From assembly GCA_023053575.1 (NCBI GenBank), contig JAKZAP010000001.1, positions 28,166,533 to 28,230,532 on the forward strand: a stretch of 64,000 nt of DNA, written 5' to 3'. Of the stretch, positions 20,990 through 29,915 are shown piece by piece. The stretch is from Branchinecta lynchi (lineage: Eukaryota; Arthropoda; Branchiopoda; Anostraca; Branchinectidae). Each line of letters opens with the position of its first letter. Within the stretch, counting starts at the first letter, position 1. Position numbers and translations under genes: made by a program. The notes under the pieces were generated by a model. The model was not told the origin of the DNA. It did no database searches and saw only the letters and a program-made list of their open reading frames with translations.

Positions 20990-21239
20990 GGGGATCGACT
21001 AAATGAGGCACGGCATGGCCCAAGACGCACGAGTAATAAAAATAGATTAGCAAGTAGTAGAAGTAGATAAGTGAGTGAGAGTTCGTAACTCCAAAGCCTA
21101 AAGAAGGCACGTTGGAACATTATTCCTGCCCCTCGATCTGAAGCCGGGAAGGTCCCTTTTAGTTTTCGTTGCCTCGTTTTAGTACTCTTGCCTCCTACAC
21201 TATGTCTTGTCGTGCCGTGCATCTTTCTAGTCGATCCCC
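20990..21239. mobile_element. Foldback element related to the Mutator-type MITE at 58810
   Basis: The ends GGGGATCGACTAAATGAGGCACGG and the reverse complement of CCGTGCATCTTTCTAGTCGATCCCC form imperfect inverted repeats. Further in, GCACGAGTAATAAAA faces TTTTAGTACTCTTGCC. The terminal GGGATCGACTA is shared with the 58810-59239 element. No target duplication is visible, so this is an older copy. The 169-residue minus-strand open frame over it (20836-21345) is incidental. Confidence 0.65.
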
Positions 21240-22020
21240 ATTTAGCGCAGAAAAAACTGTTTTTGCATAGCATAGCAGCTGGTTTTAGCTGATTGAGCAG
21301 CCTGGGTGGACTCGGTCTTTTCTGGAACTGAGACTCTTTCTGCATTCTTTTATCTCAACTAAGTTCTCTTTGCGTGAAATTTCCTGGAAATGGAACAAAG
21401 ATAAAGTCGTTTCTACTTTTTTTTTCCTTGGTTCACTCCGTCACTTCCATTCTCTTCCGGGACCAATTTTCCGGACACTGGTAAGTTGCTTTCTGTGTTC
21501 CTACCAGGAAGCAGGAATGATCAAATTATTCTTCATCAGTTCGGACTTGTGACCATTATTTGCAAATCTGTTGCAATCACTAAAAACTCCACATTTCAGT
21601 CAAAGCCACAATACGGTTGTGTTCTTATTCGTTCCCGAAGATTCATCACTTTCATTAATGTTCTACTAAAACAATGCTAGAGTATGATTTTTCCTGTATT
21701 TTTTTTTGTTCGACCTTGCACCTTATCGAACACTCAGTTTTCTTTGTTATTTATCTTTTAGGATACTGCATTATTTCTTTTCTTTGTTTCAGTGCGTACA
21801 AATTTTTTCTTTTTCATCACCAAAACTGTTTGAGACTCCACGACAATGAGAGCTTTGCAATATCCGTGTATGCGTTAAAGCTTCTGTTTCTTTTTGAGGA
21901 ACTTATGCACCTATTTCACTATATCAATGTTCTGCTGACAGAAAAATTCGTGTCTCAGGAAAAGGAGGTGACATACTACACCCATCTTAAAGAATAATTT
22001 GTATGTTCAAGGGTTTCTCT
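21240..22020. other. Intergenic, T-rich
   Basis: Several overlapping plus-strand frames exist, rich in F, L, S and C from T-rich DNA, with no domain. No RNA gene or repeat terminus was identified. Confidence 0.35.
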
Positions 22021-22087
22021 AGAATTAGCCCGTCCTGGTGGGTTCGCTCGTCGAACTCCCAAGCGAAGTATCGCTGGTACCCGCATC

Positions 22088-22450
22088 GGTGGTAGCGTTG
22101 GTCGATTATATTTGATGTCGAACGCGAGACATCAATATATCGGATCAAAATCGATATCAAATATATCGAAAACGATATTTCTATATTTATAATTACTTGG
22201 AATAATCAGACATAAGTTACATTTATATATTCAAAATTGGAGAAATATGTTCATTGTTTATTTATTCGAAGTTTGAGTTGATATAAGATGCTTTTTCATG
22301 ACAGTTTTGTCCTTAAGTTATTGCGAAACGAGACGTCTACGATAGCTTAACATGGTACCGAAATACCGATATCTGTATATATCGACAATCGAATTACCGA
22401 AAGTGAAAATATCGATATATCGGAAAATCCAAATATTGCCCAACACAAAT
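22088..22450. mobile_element. AT-rich insert with TATCGATA words at both ends
   Basis: The left side has GTTGGTCGATTATATTTG, ATATATCGGATCAAAATCG and ATATATCGAAAACGATAT. The right side has ATACCGATATCTGTATATATCG, AAATATCGATATATCGG and AATATTGCCCAACAC. The ends GTTGG.CGA and GCCCAACAC are loosely inverted. It separates SINE halves, so it is an insertion, but a target duplication was not found and the class is unknown. Confidence 0.5.
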
Positions 22451-22537
22451 CGTTAGTGCCTATGAGGATTATGGCGAGGGTTTGTGGGGTTTCCCCGGGA
22501 AACAAGTGAAGAGCCGACCCAGCTTCAAATTGGTACC

Positions 22538-22693
22538 TATAGAAATCTAGGTAACCTAGATTACTTATAGAAATCTATAGGTAGAAATCTATAGATAGAA
22601 ATCTAGGTAACCTAGATTACTTATAGAAATCTATAGGTACCTATACCTATAGGAATCTATATAGGTACCTATAGAAATCTATAAGAAATCTAG
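22538..22693. repeat. Palindromic simple repeat, AGGTAACCTAGATT and TATAGAAATCTATAGGT words
   Basis: The block is built from self-complementary words (TCTAGGTAACCTAGA twice, AGAAATCTATAGGTA several times, ACCTATAGG). The strand could fold into a cruciform or slip, a plausible source of its irregular length. Confidence 0.85.
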
Positions 22694-22739
22694 GGCCTGG
22701 GAAGCGTCTGGAGGATTTGTCTCCAACCACGCATCGCAT

Positions 22740-23025
22740 TAGGTGCGTTTTTGATCGAAGTTTGAAGTTACCTTCAACCTCAAAAGGTCTCAGCTTAAAT
22801 ACCGTTTGTGGTCGACAGCGTCCTTAAAACTCTGACCGTCGAACTTCGTGCGCTAGCAAGTTCGAAGTTTGCTCGAATCGTCGAAGAAACGTCGACCTGA
22901 CAAGGATCGTCGGAGTCATAAAAATACTAGTTAAGCAAACGGTGAACTTCGACGGCGTTCAAAAACGGAAATTAAGCAACCGGCTAACCGAACGGCGAAC
23001 ACAACTTCGATCAAAAACGCAACTA
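22740..23025. mobile_element. MITE with TAG(G/T)TGCGTTTTTGATCGAAGTT ends
   Basis: Left TAGGTGCGTTTTTGATCGAA and right TTCGATCAAAAACGCAACTA are inverted repeats of about 22 bp with one difference, each bounded by TA. The interior (TCGAAG-rich) is non-coding and itself partly palindromic. The terminal word TAGxTGCGTT is shared with the unrelated-looking elements at 25748 and 54955, which points to one transposase acting on several families. Confidence 0.8.
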
Positions 23026-23770
23026 TTTTCGGCCGAGAGTGATCGGCATCTCTGCTAGGTGCACCTTAACTGGTTTGCTTGCGAAAGTTTTGCTAGAACT
23101 AGGTAGATTAAATCGGTTTATTGACAAAATCCAGCGTAAGGCCAGTTCAAGCTTCGGACTTACATTTCACTCGTAATTATCTCTCCAACTGTAACTACTA
23201 TCTCGCAGACTATCAATAACTCTTCGCTTCGCAAACAGGTACACAAAAGCCCCGTCAAATGCCAAACTTTAGAACCTTGAATTCCCCGAACTAAATAAAT
23301 AATCTCCCATAGTGAAATCCTAGTGGCTTAATACCTGTGTCGAACTCATGGTGCTAACAAACTGTACTGACAAAGAGCAGCTCATAGTCATAGTCTAGAT
23401 TCTTAAAGTCCTCGCTTGCACACGTATGAGAAATTATGCGAACATCCAAAGCTCTTCAACCTTTCAAAACCCCACGTTATAACACACTGCCAATGATAAT
23501 CAGGATCATCTGCTGAACACCAGGCTTTGAAGTCCAGCGGGGTTCTGTCAGTCCACTGGTACTGACCTCTATGGTAAGCGTAGAGTCAAATGCTTCCGAA
23601 AATAACCTCGTTCGCTAATCTATATATAAAAGTGTTCTCCTGTTCGCTATGAATGGAGGCTAACTCAGAGCCAAAACTTGTACAGCTTAAAGAAGTAACT
23701 GGTGGGAATGCTGATACTGGGGGGGGGAGGAGTAAAACTCGAGAGGTTCATCCGTGAAGATGTGGAATTG
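23026..23770. other. Intergenic, nothing assigned
   Basis: No coding frame or repeat terminus recognised. Confidence 0.35.
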
Positions 23771-24330
23771 TAAATAAGTTTGGTAATTTGTTCTCTAAAA
23801 TTGGTTGTGAAGTGCAAAATAGTGTAAAAATAGATGTCAACAAGTTCAAGAACATCTCATATGTGATAATATAGGTGAGAGTTTGAAATTAGAGTTTGAT
23901 CCGTGTAAAAGTGATGAACTGCTTAAAATAGGAGAATGTCTAAAATCAAATTCTGCTGGAGTGGACGGTTTATCTCTTTGAGCGTTTAAGATAATAATGT
24001 ATTATATTCTACCGAGCCTGCTTTTCATCATAAATTTGTCACTTGAAAAGGACAGTTTCCCTGATCAGCTAAAAGTTTGAGAAAGTGATACCACTTCAGA
24101 AAGGATGCCCTAAAAAAGGAATTGAGAATTGGAGACCGATTTCTATCCTTCCATTGTTTTCTGAATTACTAGAAAAAGTGGTTCACAAACGTCTATATAG
24201 ATTCCTACAGGCTAATTTTAATATTGAGTGAGACCCCATTCGGATTTCGCAAAGGGCACTCGACGACGAATGCTTCGAAACATCTTGTGGATTCAGTTAA
24301 TAGTGGTATAGACAGTGGTGTGAATTTTAT
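23771..24330 (+). mobile_element. LINE family 2, reverse transcriptase fragment, decayed
   Basis: Read across frames, the plus strand gives KSNSAGVDGLSL, LLFIINLSLEKDSFPDQLK, then IENWRPISILPLFSELLEKV and VHKRLYRFLQANF. This is the same order as in the copy at 55805-56935 (SNTVGIDGLNLK, VFLINLSLAQGDFPD, NWRPISVLPLLPKI). Stops and frameshifts break every block. It covers the RT fingers only and ends in a G-rich stretch. Confidence 0.8.
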
Positions 24331-24497
24331 CATGGGTACTAGGGTGGCCTAGGGAGGTAAGGGTGGGCAGGGGTAAGGTGAGGTTGGGAGGGAAAAATGG
24401 GGGGAGGTGGGAGTGGAGTATTGATGAATGAGAGAGATTGGATTTTTTTTTTTTATCTGTATATAGGCAAGTGGTCATGTGGACTTCCCCGCGAATG
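24331..24497. other. G/A-rich stretch downstream of the coiled-coil gene
   Basis: GGGTGGGCAGGGGTAAGGTGAGGTTGGGAGGG-type sequence with several G runs, able in principle to form G-quadruplex on the plus strand. It lies where the 3' UTR of the minus-strand gene would run (CCACCTCC on the sense strand). No clear AATAAA signal was found. Confidence 0.4.
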
Positions 24498-25664
24498 CTA
24501 ACCCTCATATATTGTATGTGAATGCTTAAAAGAATATTGAATATTAAAGCAGTGGCAGATTTCTTGGGAGCATTGCTTAGTCCAGCCAGTAGGGCAGCTC
24601 AGCGCGTTTGGTGTGGTATTCTTTCGTTCTTCTAACTTCGGCGTAGTCTTTTGAATCCTCTCAGTACTGGTCTCGCTTTTCCTTAAATTTGCCTGCGTAG
24701 TCTTTGTGGTCTTCGTTTGTCCTAAGTTCGGCATAGCCTTTTGAATCTTCTCAGTACTTGTCTTGCTTCTCTTTAAATCTTCGATTGTCTGTTCCATCTG
24801 CTTGATCTTTGTCGTGAATTCCCTCTGCTTATCGTTATTGTCCTTCAGTGCCATCTGCAACGCTCCTTCCTTCATTTCAACGGTCTTCTGTAGTTGTTCG
24901 TTCATATCCTGAAGTCTTTTAGACTCGACACGAGCTTGGTGTATTAGCTTATACTCACGTAGGTTAACACTCCCTTTTATCAGCCCAAAGACTTCAACTT
25001 TGCCTTTTCTGCATGTAACAGTTTTTCGTTTAATCTTTGCGTCTAGGTCAACGTTCATGGAATACAAGATACTGCCGTTCTCAAGAAGTTTATCAATTTG
25101 TTTCAGTTTTTCCTCTGAATCGGTCGTTATGACTAGCTCCACTGTTGTCCCGGGGGTCTCGAATGTCCTCGTGAAACAGCAGTTCCCGTAGGAATTCGGT
25201 AGAACATTGTATAACCCCGACAGTGTCACGTTCAGTTCGACAATTGGTAGGGGTTGTATATTTTCTTTCTTGATTTCTATACCCCTTTTATAAGCCATTT
25301 TTACTGCGTTGTATGCAAGATCGTGCACTGTATCATCATGGGTACTGAGAACGAGTTTGGTCTCATGCTTGTCTGCGGCTTCCATTGATGGGTCGGTGTG
25401 TAGTACGACATGGGTCTTCTTCTCAGTACTTACGACGGGAACAAGGACTGGTTCATAAAGAAATCTGTGATTTTCTAGGCTCGAATTGACGTAGTTCTGA
25501 TTTCCATGCACGGACCAGATTCTTTGAAGCTTACCGTGGAAATCAAATGTGGCTGTTACTACTTGATCAAGGATTAGTTGATTCTTGTTTTCGCTCACTT
25601 TTGCTTCTATTGAAAGCAGTGCACATAAATGTAACAAAGTTGATTGTAGCAGCATGGTTGTAAT
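24498..25664 (-). CDS. Unrecognised secreted coiled-coil protein, 3' exon
   Basis: I propose the start at 25655 (385 residues). It lies nine bases inside a good acceptor (TCTTTTCATTTCAG, ending at 25665), and MLLQSTLLHLCALLSIEA is a credible signal peptide; the 30 codons of open frame upstream are probably intron. Residues of about 20-230 look globular, with YGNCCFTRTF and VTCRKGK cysteines. About 235-310 is a charged heptad-like coiled coil (HQARVESKRLQDMNEQLQKT onward). Then comes a duplicated block of about 25 residues (KTSTEKIQKAMPNL, then ETSTERIQKTTPKL). The tail is LSCPTGWTKQCSQEICHCF; CPxGW is how C-type lectin domains often open, but the rest of such a domain is missing. The protein ends at TAG 24498-24500 or a further exon exists. 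I do not recognise the family. Length, signal peptide and composition support a real gene. Confidence 0.6.
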   Translation of the reverse strand: MTTMLLQSTLLHLCALLSIEAKVSENKNQLILDQVVTATFDFHGKLQRIWSVHGNQNYVNSSLENHRFLYEPVLVPVVSTEKKTHVVLHTDPSMEAADKHETKLVLSTHDDTVHDLAYNAVKMAYKRGIEIKKENIQPLPIVELNVTLSGLYNVLPNSYGNCCFTRTFETPGTTVELVITTDSEEKLKQIDKLLENGSILYSMNVDLDAKIKRKTVTCRKGKVEVFGLIKGSVNLREYKLIHQARVESKRLQDMNEQLQKTVEMKEGALQMALKDNNDKQREFTTKIKQMEQTIEDLKRSKTSTEKIQKAMPNLGQTKTTKTTQANLRKSETSTERIQKTTPKLEERKNTTPNALSCPTGWTKQCSQEICHCFNIQYSFKHSHTIYEG

Positions 25665-25747
25665 CTGAAATGAAAAGACATGAAGTTGCCGTTCTGTCCC
25701 GGTTATGAAGCTCATCTTCGTCATGATCTTAGTAGCATATAACACAT

Positions 25748-26095
25748 TAGTTGCGTTTTTGCTGATACCATGGTATCTGTTACCACGGCCTGAAGGCGTT
25801 TTTGCAGTTATCGTGGTATCTGGCCAGTTATCGTGGTATCAGATATTCAGACACTACGGTCCGACCGTGGTATCTGAAAAGTTATCTCACTTTCTTGGTG
25901 AGAAAGAAGTTTTGCACTTAGTGATGTAACTGGATATCTGTTTTTCTTTTGGGATGACTTTGAAAAGTGCAATTTCGGCAATAGTCGTTTTTGCAGAGCA
26001 CAGTGTATCAGATATCACGATAACTGCAAAAATGACTAATTGTAGATCCAGTTACCGTGGTAACAGATACCATGGTATTAGCAAAAACGCAACTA
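25748..26095. mobile_element. MITE with 41-bp inverted ends, next to the coiled-coil gene
   Basis: 25748-25788 and 26055-26095 are inverted repeats with a single mismatch, running TAGTTGCGTTTTTGC then ATACCATGGTATCTGTTACC. TA bounds both ends. Each end contains the palindrome ATACCATGGTAT. The element lies about 80 bp beyond the acceptor, so in the intron or promoter of the minus-strand gene. It is non-coding. The terminal TAGTTGCGTTTTTG links it to 22740-23025. Confidence 0.88.
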
Positions 26096-26940
26096 TTTTT
26101 GGTTTCAGCCGGATTCCGGCGAACAATTTGTCCGAGTAGAAATTGATAGTCATCCACGGGTTCATCATCTCGTCTTTCTCCTAAATCAATCATCTAATCA
26201 ACTTTAAGTAAACTTTTTACTTTGAACAAATTTCCAGGTTTTAGCCAGATTTTGGGCGAACTACTTCTCCGGCGAGAACATGTCTAACCCCTAAATCGAC
26301 TGTCTCATTAGCTGTTAAAAAAAATATGTTTCTCCCTACTTTGGACTTGGACTTTGAACTTGGTGTGATGATTCTCTGGTTCAAGGAAAAGGTCGAGTTC
26401 GTAGATGGTCCCCATAGTTATACATTTAGTGGAGGGGTTTCAAATTAAGGGTCAAAAAAACTTTTTTAAAAGTTAATGAGATAGTCGATTTAGGAGTAAG
26501 GAGACATGCTGAATTTGAATATGAAAATTCATTTCTCCCCCTGACAAGTAGTTCACCCAGATCCGACAAAAACCATAAGGTTTGTCATAGCTAAAACTTT
26601 AATCTGAAGTTGATTAGAGGTTTAATTTAAGTAGAGGAAGCCATGCTGAATCCGAATATGACAATTATTTTTTGCCCGACAAGTAGATCAACCGGAATCC
26701 CGCCAAAACCGAAAAATTATCTGAAGAATCAATGAATCAATCAATCAATCAAGTTTAATCCGAATAGCTAAACGCTAGAAAAGGAATTGATTAAAGGTTT
26801 GATGTAGGGGTAAGGAGACATTCCTGAATTCGTTTTCAAGTTATAGTTTCTTGTCAGATAAGTAGTTGGCCCGGAATCCGGCCGAAAGCAGAAATATGGT
26901 AGAATTATAAGGCAGGTTGATCGATTTCGTCAAAGTAGAT
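26096..26940. mobile_element. Repeat B pieces in both orientations
   Basis: 26100-26335 carries core units on the minus strand (GCCGGATTCCGGCGAAC, CTAAATCAATCATCTAATCAACTT). From about 26340 the plus strand has left-arm sequence (GAACTTGGTGTGATGATTC, AGTTCGTAGATGG) followed by core units to about 26940 (GTAAGGAGACATGCTGAA and similar at 26500, 26640 and 26815). Two decayed B copies therefore meet here, without end palindromes. A LINE tail interrupts the plus copy. Confidence 0.65.
26728..26790 (-). mobile_element. LINE 3' tip with TTGA tail
   Basis: The minus strand ends TTCTAGCGTTTAGCTATTCGG then TTGATTGATTGATTGATTCATTG. It is the same 3' UTR tip and tail as the LINE at 7515. It is an extreme 5' truncation, only a few tens of bases long, lodged between repeat B core units. 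Confidence 0.65.
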
Positions 26941-27226
26941 ATTCCATAGGCTATAGGGGCAGGGGCGTCGCAAGTGCATTTTCGGTGTGTGGGGGGGGGG
27001 GGGGGGGTGCAGAGCCAAAATTTTACTGAATCTTTCAAAAATGTTACCGAATCCTAGAACTAGGAATTCGAGCTTTAAATTATGGGACAGAAACGATTCC
27101 GTAGGAAGAGTAACAATAAAAGGCAGCATGAACGACGATAACCAGCTATTAGGCGGTGTTTCGGCGAAGCGCACATGGGCAACATATTGCCGGGTATGAT
27201 TGCAGTAACACCTACTACTTATTATA
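26941..27226. other. Possible hAT-type end and G-run; otherwise unassigned
   Basis: CAGGGGCGTCGCAAG at 26961 resembles a hAT-like end, and a related end in reverse (CCCATACGTGACGCCCGTG) occurs at 35086-35104. A G17 run follows at 26991-27007. No matching partner end or target duplication was found here, so this is a weak call. Confidence 0.3.
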
Positions 27227-27680
27227 GTCAATAGAAAATCACATCGAGCGCCGCAGGCGAAAATTTTCGAAATCCATTATTTTTTTGTTTGAAGGCTAAA
27301 ATTTAACTGCTTCTCGTACAAATTCTATCCTTTACCGCTGATTAAATACCGAGACTCTATGAAGTTCCACAAACCGGATGGAGCGACGTTCCGGCAGCAG
27401 CAGCAACTGTAGTCTAGTCAATATACTACCTATAATCACATAAAGTGAGCGCCGCAGGTTAAATTTTTATTTGCTTTTTCCTGCCAAATTTACTTTCTAT
27501 CCAAATTCTAGCCTTTTGATGTTTCGAAATCTCAATCCTAAAACTGGCTTAAAACCCCCGTCAAATGACGCGCCTTTCCACAAAATAGAGAATATTACGA
27601 AACGTGCTGCAGGCGGAATTTTCGAAAAATTTATGATTAGATATTCTTTTTGAGATCCAAAATAAAAGTAAGGACTATCG
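27227..27680. repeat. Tandem repeat of about 190 bp, two-plus units
   Basis: TAGTCAATA...ATCACAT..(A/G)AGCGCCGCAGG followed by AAATTTT occurs near 27227-27275 and 27417-27470, and GTGCTGCAGGCGGAATTTTCG near 27602. The same word pair (AAAATTTCGCCTGCGGTGC) appears in reverse inside the hAT element at 35982 and 36125. Origin unknown. Confidence 0.6.
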
Positions 27681-27747
27681 ATGATATCACAGATCATCCC
27701 TTTTGTCTGCGACCAGTGCTTCACTCGACCTCTTCTGAGTTCCTAGG

Positions 27748-28185
27748 TTCGTGGTAACTTCCGAATCTTGACAATTATAACGAATAAGTAACCGAATCCC
27801 AGTTATTATACCGAATAAGTTTAGACCGATAGCATGTTCGGGATTCTGTATAACTACCGTATCCCGGTTATTATACCGAATTGTTTTGGTATCGAAAGAC
27901 TACCGAACAATATTCATATTCGGTATACTTTCGTCGAAATTGGAACAAAGTCAGGATTCGTGGTTAGCTTCCCAATCCTGGAAATTATATTGAATAAATT
28001 ACCGAATCCCAATCGTGATACCGAATAATTTCGAACCAATAGCTTATTTGGGATTCTGTGTAATAACGGATAAGTATACCGAATAGTTTCGGCATCGAAA
28101 AATTACCAAATAATTTCAGTAAATTCTCTCACCAAATTCGTGTTAACTACCGACTACTGGCAATTATACCGAATCCCGATCATTA
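27748..28185. repeat. Tandem repeat of about 185-206 bp, two units and a partial third
   Basis: Units begin (G/A)(G/A)TTCGTG(G/T)T(A/T)A near 27748, 27956 and 28136. They are dense in ACCGAAT(A/C) words (TTATACCGAAT, GTATACCGAATAG, TTACCGAATCCC) and share ATTTGGGATTCTGTGTAA-like stretches. Non-coding satellite-like DNA. Confidence 0.75.
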
Positions 28186-28186
28186 T

Positions 28187-28345
28187 TTTTTTTTTTTTTT
28201 TTTTTTATCACCCGTCATTTCAAACAGAAAAGGGACGGAGTACAAAAACAAAACAAAAACAAAACGTAAGACTTTCATGGGAAACACACACAAAATCGAC
28301 AGTTACTAACTAAGACTCTCTGACTGACTAAAAACCGAAAACGAT
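28187..28345 (-). mobile_element. LINE 3' end with poly-A tail
   Basis: A T19 run at 28188-28206 is the minus-strand A tail. It is followed by ACCCGTCATTTCAAACAGAAAAGGGACGGAGTA, which parallels GACCCGCCATTCTGAAAAGGCGGAGTA at the 3' end of the family 1 LINE (15959). Each forms a small hairpin (CCGTC/GACGG against CCGCC/GGCGG). Only the UTR is left. Confidence 0.6.
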
Positions 28346-28399
28346 TACATACATATACTCTTAAACTTTAAGAAAAAAAATGAAAATATTTCATTTTTC

Positions 28400-28620
28400 C
28401 TAATGTTTCCGGATTCCCCCTCCCTCCACTCCCCTCGAGATGGTCGGATCGGGGAAGTGACCATTTCTAATTTTAATCTGGTCCAGTTCCTGGTATGCCT
28501 GCCAAGTTTCATCGTCCTAGCTGATCTGGAAGTGCCCGAACTAGCAAAACCGGGACCGATAGACCGACTGAAATTACAATCGCTATATGGCACTTGGCCG
28601 AAGGGCAAGTGCCATAAAAA
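28400..28620 (+). mobile_element. Repeat A, tail-only copy with intact hairpin
   Basis: Holds the last part of an A unit (TTTCCGGATTCCCCCTCCC), the tail (TTTCATCGTCCTAGCTGATC, GAAATTACAATCGC) and a perfect 11-bp stem TATGGCACTTG / CAAGTGCCATA with a 9-nt loop, then AAAA. 5' truncation with an intact 3' hairpin repeats the pattern at 17958-18213. Confidence 0.85.
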
Positions 28621-28949
28621 CACACTTCCTCAGAAACTCAACAAGGAAAACAGGTTTGCAGGTGCATTTAAAAAAAATAGGATTTATGGACGTAACAAAC
28701 TTTTGGTCTTCGCCCGACAGGAGTTTACAGATAGGATAAGACGTCGGTTCGCCGACTTTTTTTTTTCGGGTGTAGTTTTGATGTATTTTTTTTTCATTAT
28801 GAAAGTACCGCGTACCGTACCGTTCTATGTGTCATTCGACAAACTGTACTTTCATGACGAGAACTAAAGCAGGTAAAGCTACACCTGAAAAATTGCAACT
28901 TAAAACTGGTTTTCAGAATTTGCTTCACTCTGTGTAAAAGCAAACCCCA
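28621..28949. repeat. Flank of the satellite, related to 35440-35570
   Basis: 28865-28920 (GGTAAAGCTACACCTGAAAAATTGC, AAACTGGTTTTCAG) is the reverse complement of 35485-35550 (CTGAAAACCAGTTTTTATG, CTGTAGCTTTACCTGC). This ties the satellite flank to sequence inside the hAT element at 33942-36440. Coding frames here are chance. Confidence 0.55.
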
Positions 28950-28950
28950 A

Positions 28951-29862
28951 TTCACTGACGAAACAAACTTTCGTCTTTCGCCCGATAGAAACACTATATC
29001 TTTCCCCACCCCGATTCACTGACGAAACAAACTTTCGTCTTTCGCAGATAGAAACACTATATCTTTCCCCACTCCGATTCACTGACGAAACAAACTTTCG
29101 TCTTTCGCCCTATAGAAACACTATATCTTCCCCCCCCCCCCCGATTCACTGACGAAACAAACTTTCGTCTTTCGCCCGGTAAAAACACTATATCTTTCCC
29201 CACCCCGATTCCCTGACGGAACAAACTTTCGTCTTTCGATCGGTAGAAACACTATATCTTCCCCCCCCCCCCCCCCGATTCACTGACGAAACAAACTTTC
29301 GTCTTTCGCCCGGTAGAAACACTATATCTTTCCCCACCCCGATTCACTGACGAAACAAACTTTCGTCTTTCGCAGATAGAAACACTATATCTTTCCCCAC
29401 TCCGATTCACTGACGAAACAAACTTTCGTCTTTCGCCCTATAGAAACACTATATCTTCCCCCCCCCCCCCCCGATTCACTGACGAAACAAACTTTCGTCT
29501 TTCGCCCGGTAAAAACACTATATCTTTCCCCACCCCGATTCCCTGACGGAACAAACTTTCGTCTTTCGATCGGTAGAAACACTATATCTTTCCCCACCCG
29601 ATTCACTGACGGAACAAACTTTCGTCTTTCGCCCGGTAGAAACACTATATCTTTCCCCACTCCGATTCACTGACGAAACAAACTTTCGTCTTTCGCCCGA
29701 TAGAAACACTATATCTTCCCCCCCCCCCCCCCGATTCACTGACGAAACAAACTTTCGTCTTTCGCCCGGTAGAAACACTATATCTTTCCCCACCCCGATT
29801 CACTGACGGAACAAACTTTCGTCTTTCGCCCGATAGAAACACTATATCTTTCCCCACCCCGA
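28951..29862. repeat. Satellite array, 14 units of 62-70 bp with higher-order structure
   Basis: Unit starts (TTCACTGACG) fall near 28951, 29015, 29078, 29145, 29209, 29279, 29343, 29405, 29475, 29539, 29602, 29665, 29735 and 29799. Each unit contains ACGAAACAAACTTTCGT, a 6-bp inverted repeat with a 5-nt centre, then GAAACACTATATCTT, then either TTCCCCACCCC or a C14-C16 run. Diagnostic variants show that units 2-5 (29015-29278) recur in the same order as units 7-10 (29343-29601), 328-330 bp apart: a higher-order repeat. Minus-strand open frames across the array (29385-29887) arise only because the period is often near a multiple of three. Confidence 0.95.
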
Positions 29863-29915
29863 TCCACCCCGATTCACAAAAATGCATACGTCAGCTACGA
29901 TGCTTCGGCAGTGAT

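Larger units (their letters stand above)
22026..22720 (+). mobile_element. tRNA-derived SINE, second copy, broken by two inserts
   Basis: The head CCGTCCTGGTGGGTTCGCTCGTCGAACTC...GCGAAGTATCGCTGG matches the 15441 SINE. After an insert (22088-22450) the body resumes with GTGAAGAGCCGACCCAGCTTCAAAT, matching GACGAAGTCCACGCAGCTACAAAT. After a simple-repeat block (22538-22693) a last piece resembles GTCTGCGGAAGG. The B box has decayed (TGGTACCCG), so it is unlikely to be transcribed. Confidence 0.6.

Noticed and set aside
20836..21345. 169-residue minus-strand open frame
   Set aside because: It spans the foldback element at 20990-21239 and its flanks, has no domain, is not matched elsewhere in the window, and its composition follows the inverted-repeat DNA.
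24498..25745. Start codon at 25745 giving a 415-residue protein
   Set aside because: The 30 extra codons precede a good splice acceptor at 25665 and would bury a clear signal peptide inside the protein.
26961..27010. Left end of a hAT element (CAGGGGCGTCGCAAG)
   Set aside because: No partner end or 8-bp duplication was found in the following sequence, so it is kept only as a note.
28403..28867. 154-residue plus-strand frame over a repeat A tail
   Set aside because: Its first half is the non-coding tail and hairpin of repeat A, which is present in other copies without an open frame.
28951..29862. CRISPR-like array
   Set aside because: The units are contiguous satellite copies without unique spacers, and the surroundings are eukaryotic transposons.
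29385..29887. Repetitive minus-strand frames (KFVSSVNR, GKDIVFL repeats)
   Set aside because: They come from the 62-70 bp satellite; changes in C-run length shift the frame from unit to unit, so no protein is conserved.
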